Source: JAXDAY01 sp034679345 (GTDB taxonomy: Bacteria; Eisenbacteria; RBG-16-71-46; CAIMUX01; VGJL01). Taken from it: a DNA stretch of 64,000 bases. The notes below the pieces were generated by a model that did not search any database, was not told the DNA's origin, and worked only from the letters and a program-made list of their open reading frames with translations. Within the stretch, counting starts at the first letter, position 1; the number at the start of each line of letters is the position of its first letter. The stretch covers positions 62,001 through 126,000 of the forward strand of contig JAXDAY010000023.1 in assembly GCA_034679345.1 (NCBI GenBank), read 5' to 3'. Shown here in pieces: positions 15,911 to 23,488 of the stretch. Position numbers and translations under genes: made by a program.

Positions 15911-17245
15911 CTACAGGATCGGGAGATAGCGGCTGATCTCGTACCCGGTGACCTGGGTCCGGTACCGATCCCACTCGATCTTCTTGTTCTCGATGAACTT
16001 CGTGAAGACATGCTCTCCGAGCGCCTCCCGGACGAGGTCGCTGCTCTCCGCCGCCTCGATGGCCGAGTAGAGGGAATCGGGGAGGGTGTCGATCCCACGC
16101 GAAGCCTTCTCGCTCGCCGTCATGTGGAAGATGTCCTCCTCCACCGGTGTCGGCAGGTCGTAGCGATCCTGAATCCCCTTCAGGCCCGCCGCCAGCATCA
16201 CGGAAAAGGCGAGGTAGGGGTTGCAGGCGGGATCCGGGCAACGGAACTCGATCCGGGTGGCCGACTCCTTGCCTGGCTTGTACATCGGGACTCGCACCAG
16301 CGCCGAGCGGTTGCGCTGGCCCCAGGCGACATAGACGGGAGCCTCGTAGCCCGGCACCAGACGCTTGTAGGAGTTGACCCACTGGTTCGTCACGACGCAC
16401 ATCTCCCGCGCGTGTCGCATCACCCCGGCCATGTATCCCCTGCCGACCTCGCTCAGGTGGTGCGGACCCTCCGCGTCGAAGAATGCGTTGCGTCCCTCCT
16501 TGAAGAGAGATTGGTGGACGTGCATCCCGCTGCCGTTCTCGCCGAAGAGCGGCTTCGGCATGAACGTCGCGTAGACGCCGTTCTCCCGGGCGATCGTCTT
16601 GACGACATACCGGTAGGTCACGGTCGCGTCTGCCATCCGCATCGCTTCCATGTACTTCAGGTCGATCTCGTGCTGGCTCGGCGCGACTTCGTGGTGGCCC
16701 ACCTCGACGGAGATGCCGATGTTCTGGAGCGATTGGATCGTCTTGTGTCTCAGCTCGGTGCCGAGATCGTCCGGCACGAGGTCGAAGTAACCCGCTTGAT
16801 CCAGGACGCTCGGGTCCATGTTCGACTTGAAGTAGAAGTACTCGAGCTCGGGACCGACATTGAGATCGAAACCGAGGTCGCGCGCCTTCTGGAGATTCCT
16901 CCGAAGGACTTGACGGGGATCCCCGTGATACGGCGTGCGATCGGGATTGAGGATATCGCACATCATGCGCGCATGGAGATGGCCGTCGATCTTCCAGGGG
17001 AGCACCTGAAAGGTGGTGATATCCGGCACGGCAATCAGATCCGACTCGTAGATCCGGGCGAACCCCTCGACGGAGGACCCGTCGAACCCGAGCCCCTCGT
17101 CAAGGGCCTCCTTCAGCTGGCTCGGCGTGATCCCGAACGACTTCAGCATGCCGAGGATGTCGGTGAACCAGAGGTTCACGATCTTCACGTCATGCTCGCC
17201 GATGAAGCGCATCAGGTCTTCTTTAGTCTTGATCCGATCGTTCAT
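15911..17245 (-). CDS. glnA: Glutamine synthetase type I (alpha-like)
   Basis: This enzyme makes glutamine from glutamate, ammonia and ATP. The 444-residue product equals the length of Bacillus-type GSI-alpha. Motifs include MNDRIKTKEDLMRFI, GFDGSSVEGFARIYESDLIAVPD, GPELEYFYF, VGHHEVAPSQHEID, MPKPLFGENGSGMHVHQSL, VNSYKRLVPGYEAPVYVAWGQRNRSALVRVP and RIEFRCPDPACNPYLAFS. The C-terminus is GSI-alpha-like (a TP-type stretch rather than the long beta insert), so control by feedback rather than adenylylation is likely, but this is inference. The ATG at 17245 overlaps the aldolase stop (ATGA) and follows GGAGGGGAAGG. Confidence 0.96.
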   Translation of the reverse strand: MNDRIKTKEDLMRFIGEHDVKIVNLWFTDILGMLKSFGITPSQLKEALDEGLGFDGSSVEGFARIYESDLIAVPDITTFQVLPWKIDGHLHARMMCDILNPDRTPYHGDPRQVLRRNLQKARDLGFDLNVGPELEYFYFKSNMDPSVLDQAGYFDLVPDDLGTELRHKTIQSLQNIGISVEVGHHEVAPSQHEIDLKYMEAMRMADATVTYRYVVKTIARENGVYATFMPKPLFGENGSGMHVHQSLFKEGRNAFFDAEGPHHLSEVGRGYMAGVMRHAREMCVVTNQWVNSYKRLVPGYEAPVYVAWGQRNRSALVRVPMYKPGKESATRIEFRCPDPACNPYLAFSVMLAAGLKGIQDRYDLPTPVEEDIFHMTASEKASRGIDTLPDSLYSAIEAAESSDLVREALGEHVFTKFIENKKIEWDRYRTQVTGYEISRYLPIL

Positions 17246-17892
17246 TCCTTCCCCTCCTGAGTCGGCGAATCCGAATCCTCCCGCTCCATCTCCCGGAAGG
17301 GACGGGCCCCTCCCAGCAGGCGCGCGGTCAAAAGCGTCTGCGCGACAAGCTCCAGCCGCTCCATCCGGCGGCACGCGTCCTCCGGATCCGTCCCGAAGAC
17401 CACCGCTCCATGATTGGCCAGGAGCAAGGCCCGCGTACCCTCGAGGTACGACTCCAGAACCTCGGCCATCGCCTCCGTCCCGGGCATCCGAAATGGCACG
17501 ACCGGCACGAAGCCGAGCCGCGCCGCCGCCTCGGCGAGCGAGTCGTCCCGGATCGCCTTGCCCGCGACGGCGAAGCCCGTCGCCACGGGCGGATGGGCGT
17601 GCACGACCGCGCCGACGTCTTCTCGGAGGCGATAGATGCAAAGGTGCATGGCGATCTCGGAGGACGGCCGCCCCTCGCCGTCAAGGAGTCTCCCCTGGGC
17701 ATCGACCCGCAGGAGGTCCCGCTCGCGAAGTTCGTCCTTGCGCACGCCGCGCGCGGTGATCCAGATCGTCCCGTCCGCCGCCCGGGCGCTCAGGTTGCCG
17801 TCGTCGGCCGCCAGCAGTCCGCGAACCCCCAGCCTGCGTCCAATGCGAATCAGTTCGTGTACCAGAGGACGGCCTGCCGGATCAAGGGGCAC
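17242..17892 (-). CDS. Class II aldolase/adducin family protein (fuculose-phosphate aldolase-like)
   Basis: The 216-residue product shows the zinc-dependent aldolase pattern: LAADDGNLSARAADG-type start (GNLS), WITARGVRKDELRERDLL, SSEIAMHLCIYRLREDVGAVVHAHPPVATGF with the HxH zinc ligands and catalytic Glu, and LLANHGAVVFG with the third histidine. Substrates in this family are sugar phosphates such as fuculose- or ribulose-phosphates, or methylthioribulose-phosphate; I cannot choose. The GTG at 17892 overlaps the nnr stop by 11 nt and has GGAAAGGA upstream. The gene is in an operon with glnA and nnr, which gives no metabolic clue. Confidence 0.85.
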   Translation of the reverse strand: MPLDPAGRPLVHELIRIGRRLGVRGLLAADDGNLSARAADGTIWITARGVRKDELRERDLLRVDAQGRLLDGEGRPSSEIAMHLCIYRLREDVGAVVHAHPPVATGFAVAGKAIRDDSLAEAAARLGFVPVVPFRMPGTEAMAEVLESYLEGTRALLLANHGAVVFGTDPEDACRRMERLELVAQTLLTARLLGGARPFREMEREDSDSPTQEGKE

Positions 17893-19447
17893 GTCGAGAA
17901 TCCTTTCCCCGGGTGACGAGGACCTCTCCGATCGCGTCGGCGACCTCTCCAGGGCCGATCGACCTCTCGGCGCGCTTCGAGACGAGGAGATCGGCCGCGA
18001 GCCCATGGAGGTAGACCCCCCACCCCGCAGCCCAGTACGGATCGACGCCCTGCGCGAGGAACGCTCCGATGATCCCGGAGAGGACATCCCCGGAACCGCC
18101 CGTCGCAAGGCATGGATTCCCTGTCGTGTTGACGAGGACGCGGCCGGTCGGATCGGAGATGATCGTGGGAGCCCCCTTAAGGACCACGACCAGGCCGTGG
18201 CGCTGGGCGAATCGCCTGGCGGTGTCGATCGGGGCGCCGGCGACCTCGGGAAGTGGGACTCCCGCGAGCCGGGCCATCTCGCCGTAGTGCGGCGTGAACA
18301 CCGGAGCCGGGCGAATCGGGGAGATCTCCGGCATCCCCTCCTCCGCCAGGGCATTCAGGGCATCGGCGTCGACGAGCAAGGGCCCTTGCCAGCCCTCCAG
18401 GATATCGCGCGCGAGGCGTTCGCTTTCGGGATGACGGCCGAGTCCGGGTCCGAGGACCAGCGCATCCCATCCCTCGCGGAGCGAGAGCACGAAATCCCGC
18501 GCCTTTGCCGCGAGCGTCCCCGCGTCGGTCTCCGGCGCCGGGAAGCTCATCGGCTCGGTGAGCTTCGCCTCGATGATCGGATTCAGGGATCGCGGCACCA
18601 CGATCCGCACAAGTCCTGCGCCGGCGCGCGCCGCGCCGCGCGCCGCCAGACAGGGCGCGCCGGTGAGGCCGGGAGAGCCGCCGGCGATGAGGAGTTTCCC
18701 TCGAGCGCCCTTATGGGCGTTCCGTTGCAGCGGAGCGATTCGCGCGAGCGTGTCCTCATGGGTGAGAAGACGTGCGACCGGCCGGACCGTCTCGACCACC
18801 TCGTTCGGGATGCCGATGTCGACGACCACCCACTCCCCGACATGCTCCCGGGCAGGCCAGAAGAGGAACGACCTCTTCGGGAAGGCCATCGTCACGGTCA
18901 AGCCGGCGCGGACGGCGGGGCCCGCGACCGTCCCAGAGTCGGCGGAGAGCCCCGAGGGGATATCCACCGAGACGACGAATGCCGCGGAGCGGTTGATCGA
19001 TTCGATCACTTCCGCTTTCGGCTCGGTCACGGCCCCCTTGAAGCCGGTCCCGAGAATCGCATCGACCAGGATGTCGCCGGAGTCGAGGCGCTCGATCGAA
19101 GCTCGATCTCGAGAGCTCATCGTCTCGAGCGGAATGCGTCTGTCCAGGAGCGGCGGGATCTGCCGAGCCGCGTCTCCCGTGATCTCGGCCGGGGGGTCGG
19201 TGAGGAGGATCCGGGGGTTCAGCCCCAGGTCGTGCAGGTGGCGGGCGACGACGAGGCCGTCTCCCCCGTTGTTCCCCTTCCCGCACACGATCCAGACGCG
19301 GCGCCGGGCGAGATCGGGGAAGCGACGCCGGAGCGTCCAGGCGATCCCCGACCCCGCCCTCTCCATGAGGACCGGACCGGGCACGCCGAGATCCTCGATC
19401 GTGCGGCGGTCGCATTCCCGCATTTCCGCGGCCGTCAGCAGATGCAC
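17882..19447 (-). CDS. nnr: Bifunctional NAD(P)HX epimerase/dehydratase
   Basis: The product repairs hydrated NADH and NADPH: the N-terminal domain epimerises NAD(P)HX, and the C-terminal domain dehydrates it using ADP or ATP. It has 521 residues. The YjeF_N half shows LLTAAEMRECDRRTIEDLGVPG, VCGKGNNGGDGLVVAR and ILGTGFKGAV. The YjeF_C half shows RNAHKGARGKLLIAGGSPGLTGAPCLAARGAARAGAGLV, FTPHYGEMARL and TTGNPCLATGGSGDVLSGIIGAFLAQG. The GTG at 19447 is the usual start before LLTAAEM and overlaps the HAD gene by 13 nt. Confidence 0.94.
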   Translation of the reverse strand: MHLLTAAEMRECDRRTIEDLGVPGPVLMERAGSGIAWTLRRRFPDLARRRVWIVCGKGNNGGDGLVVARHLHDLGLNPRILLTDPPAEITGDAARQIPPLLDRRIPLETMSSRDRASIERLDSGDILVDAILGTGFKGAVTEPKAEVIESINRSAAFVVSVDIPSGLSADSGTVAGPAVRAGLTVTMAFPKRSFLFWPAREHVGEWVVVDIGIPNEVVETVRPVARLLTHEDTLARIAPLQRNAHKGARGKLLIAGGSPGLTGAPCLAARGAARAGAGLVRIVVPRSLNPIIEAKLTEPMSFPAPETDAGTLAAKARDFVLSLREGWDALVLGPGLGRHPESERLARDILEGWQGPLLVDADALNALAEEGMPEISPIRPAPVFTPHYGEMARLAGVPLPEVAGAPIDTARRFAQRHGLVVVLKGAPTIISDPTGRVLVNTTGNPCLATGGSGDVLSGIIGAFLAQGVDPYWAAGWGVYLHGLAADLLVSKRAERSIGPGEVADAIGEVLVTRGKDSRRAP

Positions 19448-20139
19448 GGTCCCGCCGCGCCCTCGTTGAGGCGATCCACGATCCCCAGCAGCTCCTGGAT
19501 ATCCGAGATGTCGAAGTCTGCCCCGGACTCGACGACCCCCTTCGTGTCGCCGTAACGGGCGAAGACGGTGCGCATGCCGAGGCGGGAAGCTCCAACCATG
19601 TCCCGCTCGGGCCAATCCCCCACCATCACGACTTCGGCCGGATCCATCTGGAGCAGGTCGAGCGCCTTGCGGAAACCATCGGGGCTTGGCTTGCGCACGC
19701 GCGTGTCATCGAAGGTGATGACGAACTCGAAGAGATGGTGCAGAGCCAGGTGGTGCAGACGGAGCCAGGCCTGGAGCGCGGGCGCGTCAGAGAGGACGGC
19801 GAGCCGGATTCCGCGGCGAAGGAGCTCCGTCAGCGTCCGCCGGACATGGGGATAGAGCACGAGGTAAGACTCTCTCGCCCTGCGGTAACCGACGATCGCT
19901 GCCGCGAGCATCGCGGGTGGCACGCTCCCCACTTCCTCCCGGAGGAACAAGTCGAAGACGTTCTGGTACTCGATCCCCTCGCGGTCGTACACGGCGTAGA
20001 TCCGCTCGCGGGCCGCCTCAAGGGTCATGGGCAGTCCCATGTCGATCATCCCCTCGACGGCGGCGGCGATCGAGGCGTCCTTCATCTTCATGAAGTCAGT
20101 GAGGGTGTTGTCGAGGTCGAAGAGGATGGCTCGAATCAT
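19435..20139 (-). CDS. HAD-family hydrolase (phosphatase, class I)
   Basis: The 234-residue product has all HAD motifs: I FDLDNTLTDF with the nucleophile Asp, II VLSDAP, III VRKPSPDGF with the conserved Lys, and IV VGDWPERDMVGA. The cap is a helical C1 insertion after motif I (KMKDASIAAAVEGMIDMGLPMTLEAARERIY). Family members dephosphorylate small metabolites; the substrate is open. The ATG at 20139 begins MIRAILFDLDNTL. A run of nine G on the coding strand lies 12-20 nt upstream, about where a ribosome site would be. The 3' end overlaps nnr. Confidence 0.88.
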   Translation of the reverse strand: MIRAILFDLDNTLTDFMKMKDASIAAAVEGMIDMGLPMTLEAARERIYAVYDREGIEYQNVFDLFLREEVGSVPPAMLAAAIVGYRRARESYLVLYPHVRRTLTELLRRGIRLAVLSDAPALQAWLRLHHLALHHLFEFVITFDDTRVRKPSPDGFRKALDLLQMDPAEVVMVGDWPERDMVGASRLGMRTVFARYGDTKGVVESGADFDISDIQELLGIVDRLNEGAAGPCIC

Positions 20140-20150
20140 CGTTCGAGGGG

Positions 20151-20159
20151 CCCCCCCCC
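20151..20159. repeat. Homopolymer of nine C (G on the coding strand) before the HAD gene
   Basis: A G9 tract on the minus strand sits 12-20 nt before the HAD start codon. Slippage here would alter the spacing of any ribosome site. In DNA this GC-rich such tracts also arise by chance. Confidence 0.6.
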
Positions 20160-20179
20160 AGCCCCTTGCGTGCGGCCCT

Positions 20180-20371
20180 TTACTTCGAGGAGTGGCTGAT
20201 CGACCGTCCGTAGCTGATCTCGCCGTTGTCGATGCGGATGTTGAATCCGCATTCGGGATTGGAGCAGACCCAGGCCTTGAAGTTGATCGGAGCACCCTCG
20301 CGCCCGTAGTCGGACAGCGGGATCAGGACGCCGTCATTGCACTTCTTGCAGTCCGGATACGCAACGTCCAT
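20180..20371 (-). CDS. Small zinc-ribbon-like protein
   Basis: The product is about 63 residues: MDVAYPDCKKC, a spacer, then WVCSNPECGFNIRIDNGEISYG. Cys8, Cys11, Cys36 and Cys41 fit a zinc ribbon. No function is known to me. The ATG at 20371 follows GGGAGGGGAAG; starts 7 and 10 codons earlier are possible. It lies 40 nt upstream of the HAD gene in the same orientation, so it may be the first gene of the HAD-nnr-aldolase-glnA operon. Confidence 0.65.
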   Translation of the reverse strand: MDVAYPDCKKCNDGVLIPLSDYGREGAPINFKAWVCSNPECGFNIRIDNGEISYGRSISHSSK

Positions 20372-20558
20372 GATGGTCTTCCCTCCCCTCATCACGCTCA
20401 TCTTCCCCGACCTTTCGCTTCCCATCCGACACCGCCCAAGCGCCACGTTTGGACGCGACGAAGCTGGACTCATCCGCACTGCGGCCCGAGACGTTCAGGA
20501 TCCACTCCCCGGAAGCCATTGTCAAGATGGAAGGAACAGCGGCCCAGGACCCCGCCGA

Positions 20559-21815
20559 TCAGGTCTTGCGCTCCTGCTTCTTCGCCGCCGGGAAGAGGAC
20601 GTTATTGAGGATGAGCCGGTACCCCGGGGAGTTCGGGTAGAGCTCGAGTTGCGTCGGCGGATCGCCGACCTGGTGCTGGTAATCCTCCGGGTCGTGTCCG
20701 GCATAGTACGTGTAGGTCCCCTTGCCGTAGTTGCCGTGGAGGTATTTCACCTCTTCCGCCCCGGGCACCTCCGCCAGGAGGATTGCCGATTTCTTGAGGA
20801 GCGACTTCCTGTAGCTGGTCGTCTGGCCCATGAATCCGTGCAGAACGCTGACATGGCACTGCGTCAGCATCGTCGGGACGGGATCCTCCTTCGCCGAGAA
20901 GTCGAAAAGCTGGAAAAAGTCGTTTTCCTGGCCCCTCAACGTGGCCTGCTGGGTCATGTCGATGTCCGAGTACTCGTAGACCATCGGATTCATCTCGAGC
21001 CGGAAGTCTGTGAACGCGAGGCAGCGCGAGTAGTTGAGCCTTCCCTGGCAGTTCGCCTGGGGGGGGTCGTGGTCATAGACGGAGTCGACGATGTCGATCC
21101 CGAGCGCGGCGAGCGCGACTTCGAAGCTGTCCGTCGCCGAGCACATGGCGAAGACGAAGCCACCCTGCGCGATGTAATCGCGGATCTTCTCGACGACGGA
21201 GTGCTTGTGCTGCCAGACCTTCGCGAAGCCCGCGGCGTGGGCCCTCTCCTCGTAGATGCGGACCTGCTCGATGTACCACGGGGCGTTATGGTAGGAGGCA
21301 TAGAACTTGCCGAACTGCCCCGTGAAATCCTCATGGTGCAAGTGGAGCCAATCGAAGCGTGGAAGGTCGCCGGCCAGGACTTCCTCGTCCCAGATCTGCT
21401 CGAAGGGGATCTCAGCGTAATCGAGCGCGAGGACCACGGCGTCGTCCCAGGGATCCTTCGTCGGGGGTATGTAGACGGCGACCGTCGGCGCCTTCTCGAG
21501 CAAGACGATTTCCATGTTGTTCTGCTCGATCTCGGCATCGAGGGAGGCGACCTGCGCTCCGTCGACCAGCTCGTAAGCGACCCCCGCGACGGCGCAATCG
21601 CGCGTCGTGGCGGGATCGTCCTCCATCAGGAAGGATCCGCCCCTGTAGTTCAGCAGCCACTCGACGCTCTGGCCGCGCTGGAGAGCGTGATAGGCGACTC
21701 CATACGCCTTCAAGTGATTCGTCTGGGTGAGATCCATCGGGATCAGGATCGACGCCCGGGCCGGAGCGAGGACGGCGATGAGCAGGAGTGCTACGAACGC
21801 GGGCCGGCGGATCAT
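20559..21815 (-). CDS. Conserved secreted protein of unknown function (often labelled asparagine synthetase B)
   Basis: The 418-residue product has a signal peptide (MIRRPAFVALLLIAVLAPARAS) and begins its mature part ILIPMDLTQTNHLKAYGVAYHALQRGQSVEWLLNYRGGSFLM. It contains GAEEVKYLHGNYGKGTYTYYAGHDPEDYQHQVGD and ends PGYRLILNNVLFPAAKKQE. From memory, related proteins in FCB bacteria are called asparagine synthetase B, but I see no N-terminal Cys glutaminase or SGGxDS ATP motif, so that label should not be used. The last part resembles DUF4159/ThuA-like proteins that end in a similar GxGH..D pattern. It overlaps the TPR gene by 4 nt (ATGA) and follows DUF4159-DUF4175, suggesting a shared envelope role. 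Confidence 0.75.
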   Translation of the reverse strand: MIRRPAFVALLLIAVLAPARASILIPMDLTQTNHLKAYGVAYHALQRGQSVEWLLNYRGGSFLMEDDPATTRDCAVAGVAYELVDGAQVASLDAEIEQNNMEIVLLEKAPTVAVYIPPTKDPWDDAVVLALDYAEIPFEQIWDEEVLAGDLPRFDWLHLHHEDFTGQFGKFYASYHNAPWYIEQVRIYEERAHAAGFAKVWQHKHSVVEKIRDYIAQGGFVFAMCSATDSFEVALAALGIDIVDSVYDHDPPQANCQGRLNYSRCLAFTDFRLEMNPMVYEYSDIDMTQQATLRGQENDFFQLFDFSAKEDPVPTMLTQCHVSVLHGFMGQTTSYRKSLLKKSAILLAEVPGAEEVKYLHGNYGKGTYTYYAGHDPEDYQHQVGDPPTQLELYPNSPGYRLILNNVLFPAAKKQERKT

Positions 21816-23488
21816 CCCCTCGACTCCCGGCGCATCTTCTCCAGCATGGCGCGCACCTCCATCGCATCGTGGCTCTTGGGGTATCGGATCAGGAGATCCT
21901 CGTAGCGGCGCTGGACCTCCGGAGTGGGTCCCTCGCGCATCCGCATTCCGTCGGCGATCGCACGCAGGACTGCGGGCGCCGCGGCGCTCTCGGGGAAGCG
22001 GGCGGCGAGCGAGTCGCCGCGCGACTTGGCTTCCTCCACGCGCCCGATCTGGAGGAGAAGAAGGGACTCCTCCCGCAAGAAGTCCTCCGCCGCGGGGCAG
22101 TCGCCGCAGGCCGCGGAGGCCTCGATGCAGATCTCCAGGGCTCGCGAGGGGGCGCCTAGCCGGCGCTGCAACGCGATCTGGCCGAGCCCCGCCAGGGGCA
22201 GCGCGCCCGACTCGGCGTTGCGCGTGAGCAAGAGGATCCGTTCCAAGGCGTCGTTCACCCGCTTGCCGCCCGCGAACTCGCGCACCAGCGCATCGTAGGC
22301 GGCACGGGCCGTGTCTACCTGCCCCGAGTAGAAGAGGATCTCCGCCTGCTGAAAGACCGCCTCTTCTCGCTCCGCGGCATCCACGGCGCTTCGTTCCACT
22401 TGACGGAGCGTTTCCGCGGCGCGTTCGTAATCCCCCATGCGGAGACGGCAGTCGGCGAGCGAGACCAGGGCCTGGGCGAGGAGTCGCCCGCGCTCCTTCA
22501 CCGGCGAACCCTCGAGCGATGAGACGAGATCCTCGTAGGCCTTCGCGGCGGATGGAACATCGTTCAGGTTTCGGGCCAGCAGATCGGCGCGCGTCGTGAG
22601 GGCGAGCACCGCCAGAGGCCCCCTCGGGCGGACTGCGGCGGAGCGGGCGTAGGCGTCCCCCGCCTCGGCGAACCGGCCAGCGCGTCGCAAGGCGTGCGCG
22701 CGCAGGAGCAGCGCCTCCTGCAGCTCATCCCCGTCGAGTCCGGCCGCGACGGCCGCGTCTGCGGCGGCGACCGCTTCCTCCTCGTATCCCTTCTGGTCGA
22801 GGAGCCTCGCATGCTGTAGCAGGGTCCGGCCGCGGGCGTCTCGAGCCTTGTCGAGCGCGGTGGCTTCCTGAAGCGCGGCCTCCGGCTGACCGAGAAAGAG
22901 AAGCGCTCCGACCAAGAGGTCCCGCAGATCTCCAGACTCCGGTCTCCGGCTGATCTCGGAACGGAGCTCCTCCAGCACCTGCCCGCCCAACGAGTCGGCC
23001 TGGATGAGCGACTCCATCTCTTCGAGGACCCATCGTCCAGGGCTCCGCCCGGTCCGATGGATCTCGAGGCAGACATGAAACGCGCCCAGCGGGTTGTGCA
23101 TCTCCCGCTCGATGCGCTCGAGCTCTACCAGCCAACCCATCGGGTCTTCGCCGCGTTTCGCCGCTCCGTCGGCCCGTTCGCGGTAGAGCGCCTTCGCCTC
23201 CTCCATCCGGCCAAGCCGGCGCAGACACGCGCCGCGCAAGGAGGCGATCTCGTCGGCGGGCACGCCGGCGGGCCGGTTCGCCTCGAGGGCGTCGAGCTGC
23301 CTCAGCGCATCCTCGTGCCTGTCCTGGCGCATCAGGGCCTGGATGTCGCGAAGCTGCCTCGAGGCGACGCTCGCCGCCGTGGACGACGGCTGGGGCAACG
23401 CAGGACGGCGTGGTTCGACGCCGCGCTGCGCCAGGGCGGCGACCGGCAGCAGAACGGCGACACAGAGGAACAAGGCGCGCACTCGCAT
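21812..23488 (-). CDS. Exported TPR-repeat protein
   Basis: The 558-residue product has a signal peptide (MRVRALFLCVAVLLPVAALAQ) and then an all-helical body with TPR-like units: RQDRHEDALRQLDALEA, LRRLGRMEEAKALYRERA, LLQHARLLDQKGYEEEAVAAADAAVAAG, HALRRAGRFAEAGDAYARSAA, ADCRLRMGDYERAAETLRQVE and QAEILFYSGQVDTARAAYDALVREF. It ends in YxxLLIRYPKSHDAMEVRAMLEKMR, a YbgF-like tail. It probably works as a periplasmic scaffold. The ATG at 23488 overlaps the DUF4175 stop by one base; a GTG just before it is also possible. Confidence 0.82.
   Translation of the reverse strand: MRVRALFLCVAVLLPVAALAQRGVEPRRPALPQPSSTAASVASRQLRDIQALMRQDRHEDALRQLDALEANRPAGVPADEIASLRGACLRRLGRMEEAKALYRERADGAAKRGEDPMGWLVELERIEREMHNPLGAFHVCLEIHRTGRSPGRWVLEEMESLIQADSLGGQVLEELRSEISRRPESGDLRDLLVGALLFLGQPEAALQEATALDKARDARGRTLLQHARLLDQKGYEEEAVAAADAAVAAGLDGDELQEALLLRAHALRRAGRFAEAGDAYARSAAVRPRGPLAVLALTTRADLLARNLNDVPSAAKAYEDLVSSLEGSPVKERGRLLAQALVSLADCRLRMGDYERAAETLRQVERSAVDAAEREEAVFQQAEILFYSGQVDTARAAYDALVREFAGGKRVNDALERILLLTRNAESGALPLAGLGQIALQRRLGAPSRALEICIEASAACGDCPAAEDFLREESLLLLQIGRVEEAKSRGDSLAARFPESAAAPAVLRAIADGMRMREGPTPEVQRRYEDLLIRYPKSHDAMEVRAMLEKMRRESRG

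Noticed and set aside
17636..19555. 639-codon plus-strand open frame over aldolase and nnr
   Set aside because: It covers two clear minus-strand enzymes with catalytic motifs; codon use makes antisense frames stay open.
20559..21815. Asparagine synthetase B
   Set aside because: The protein has a signal peptide and lacks the N-terminal catalytic Cys and the SGGxDS ATP motif.
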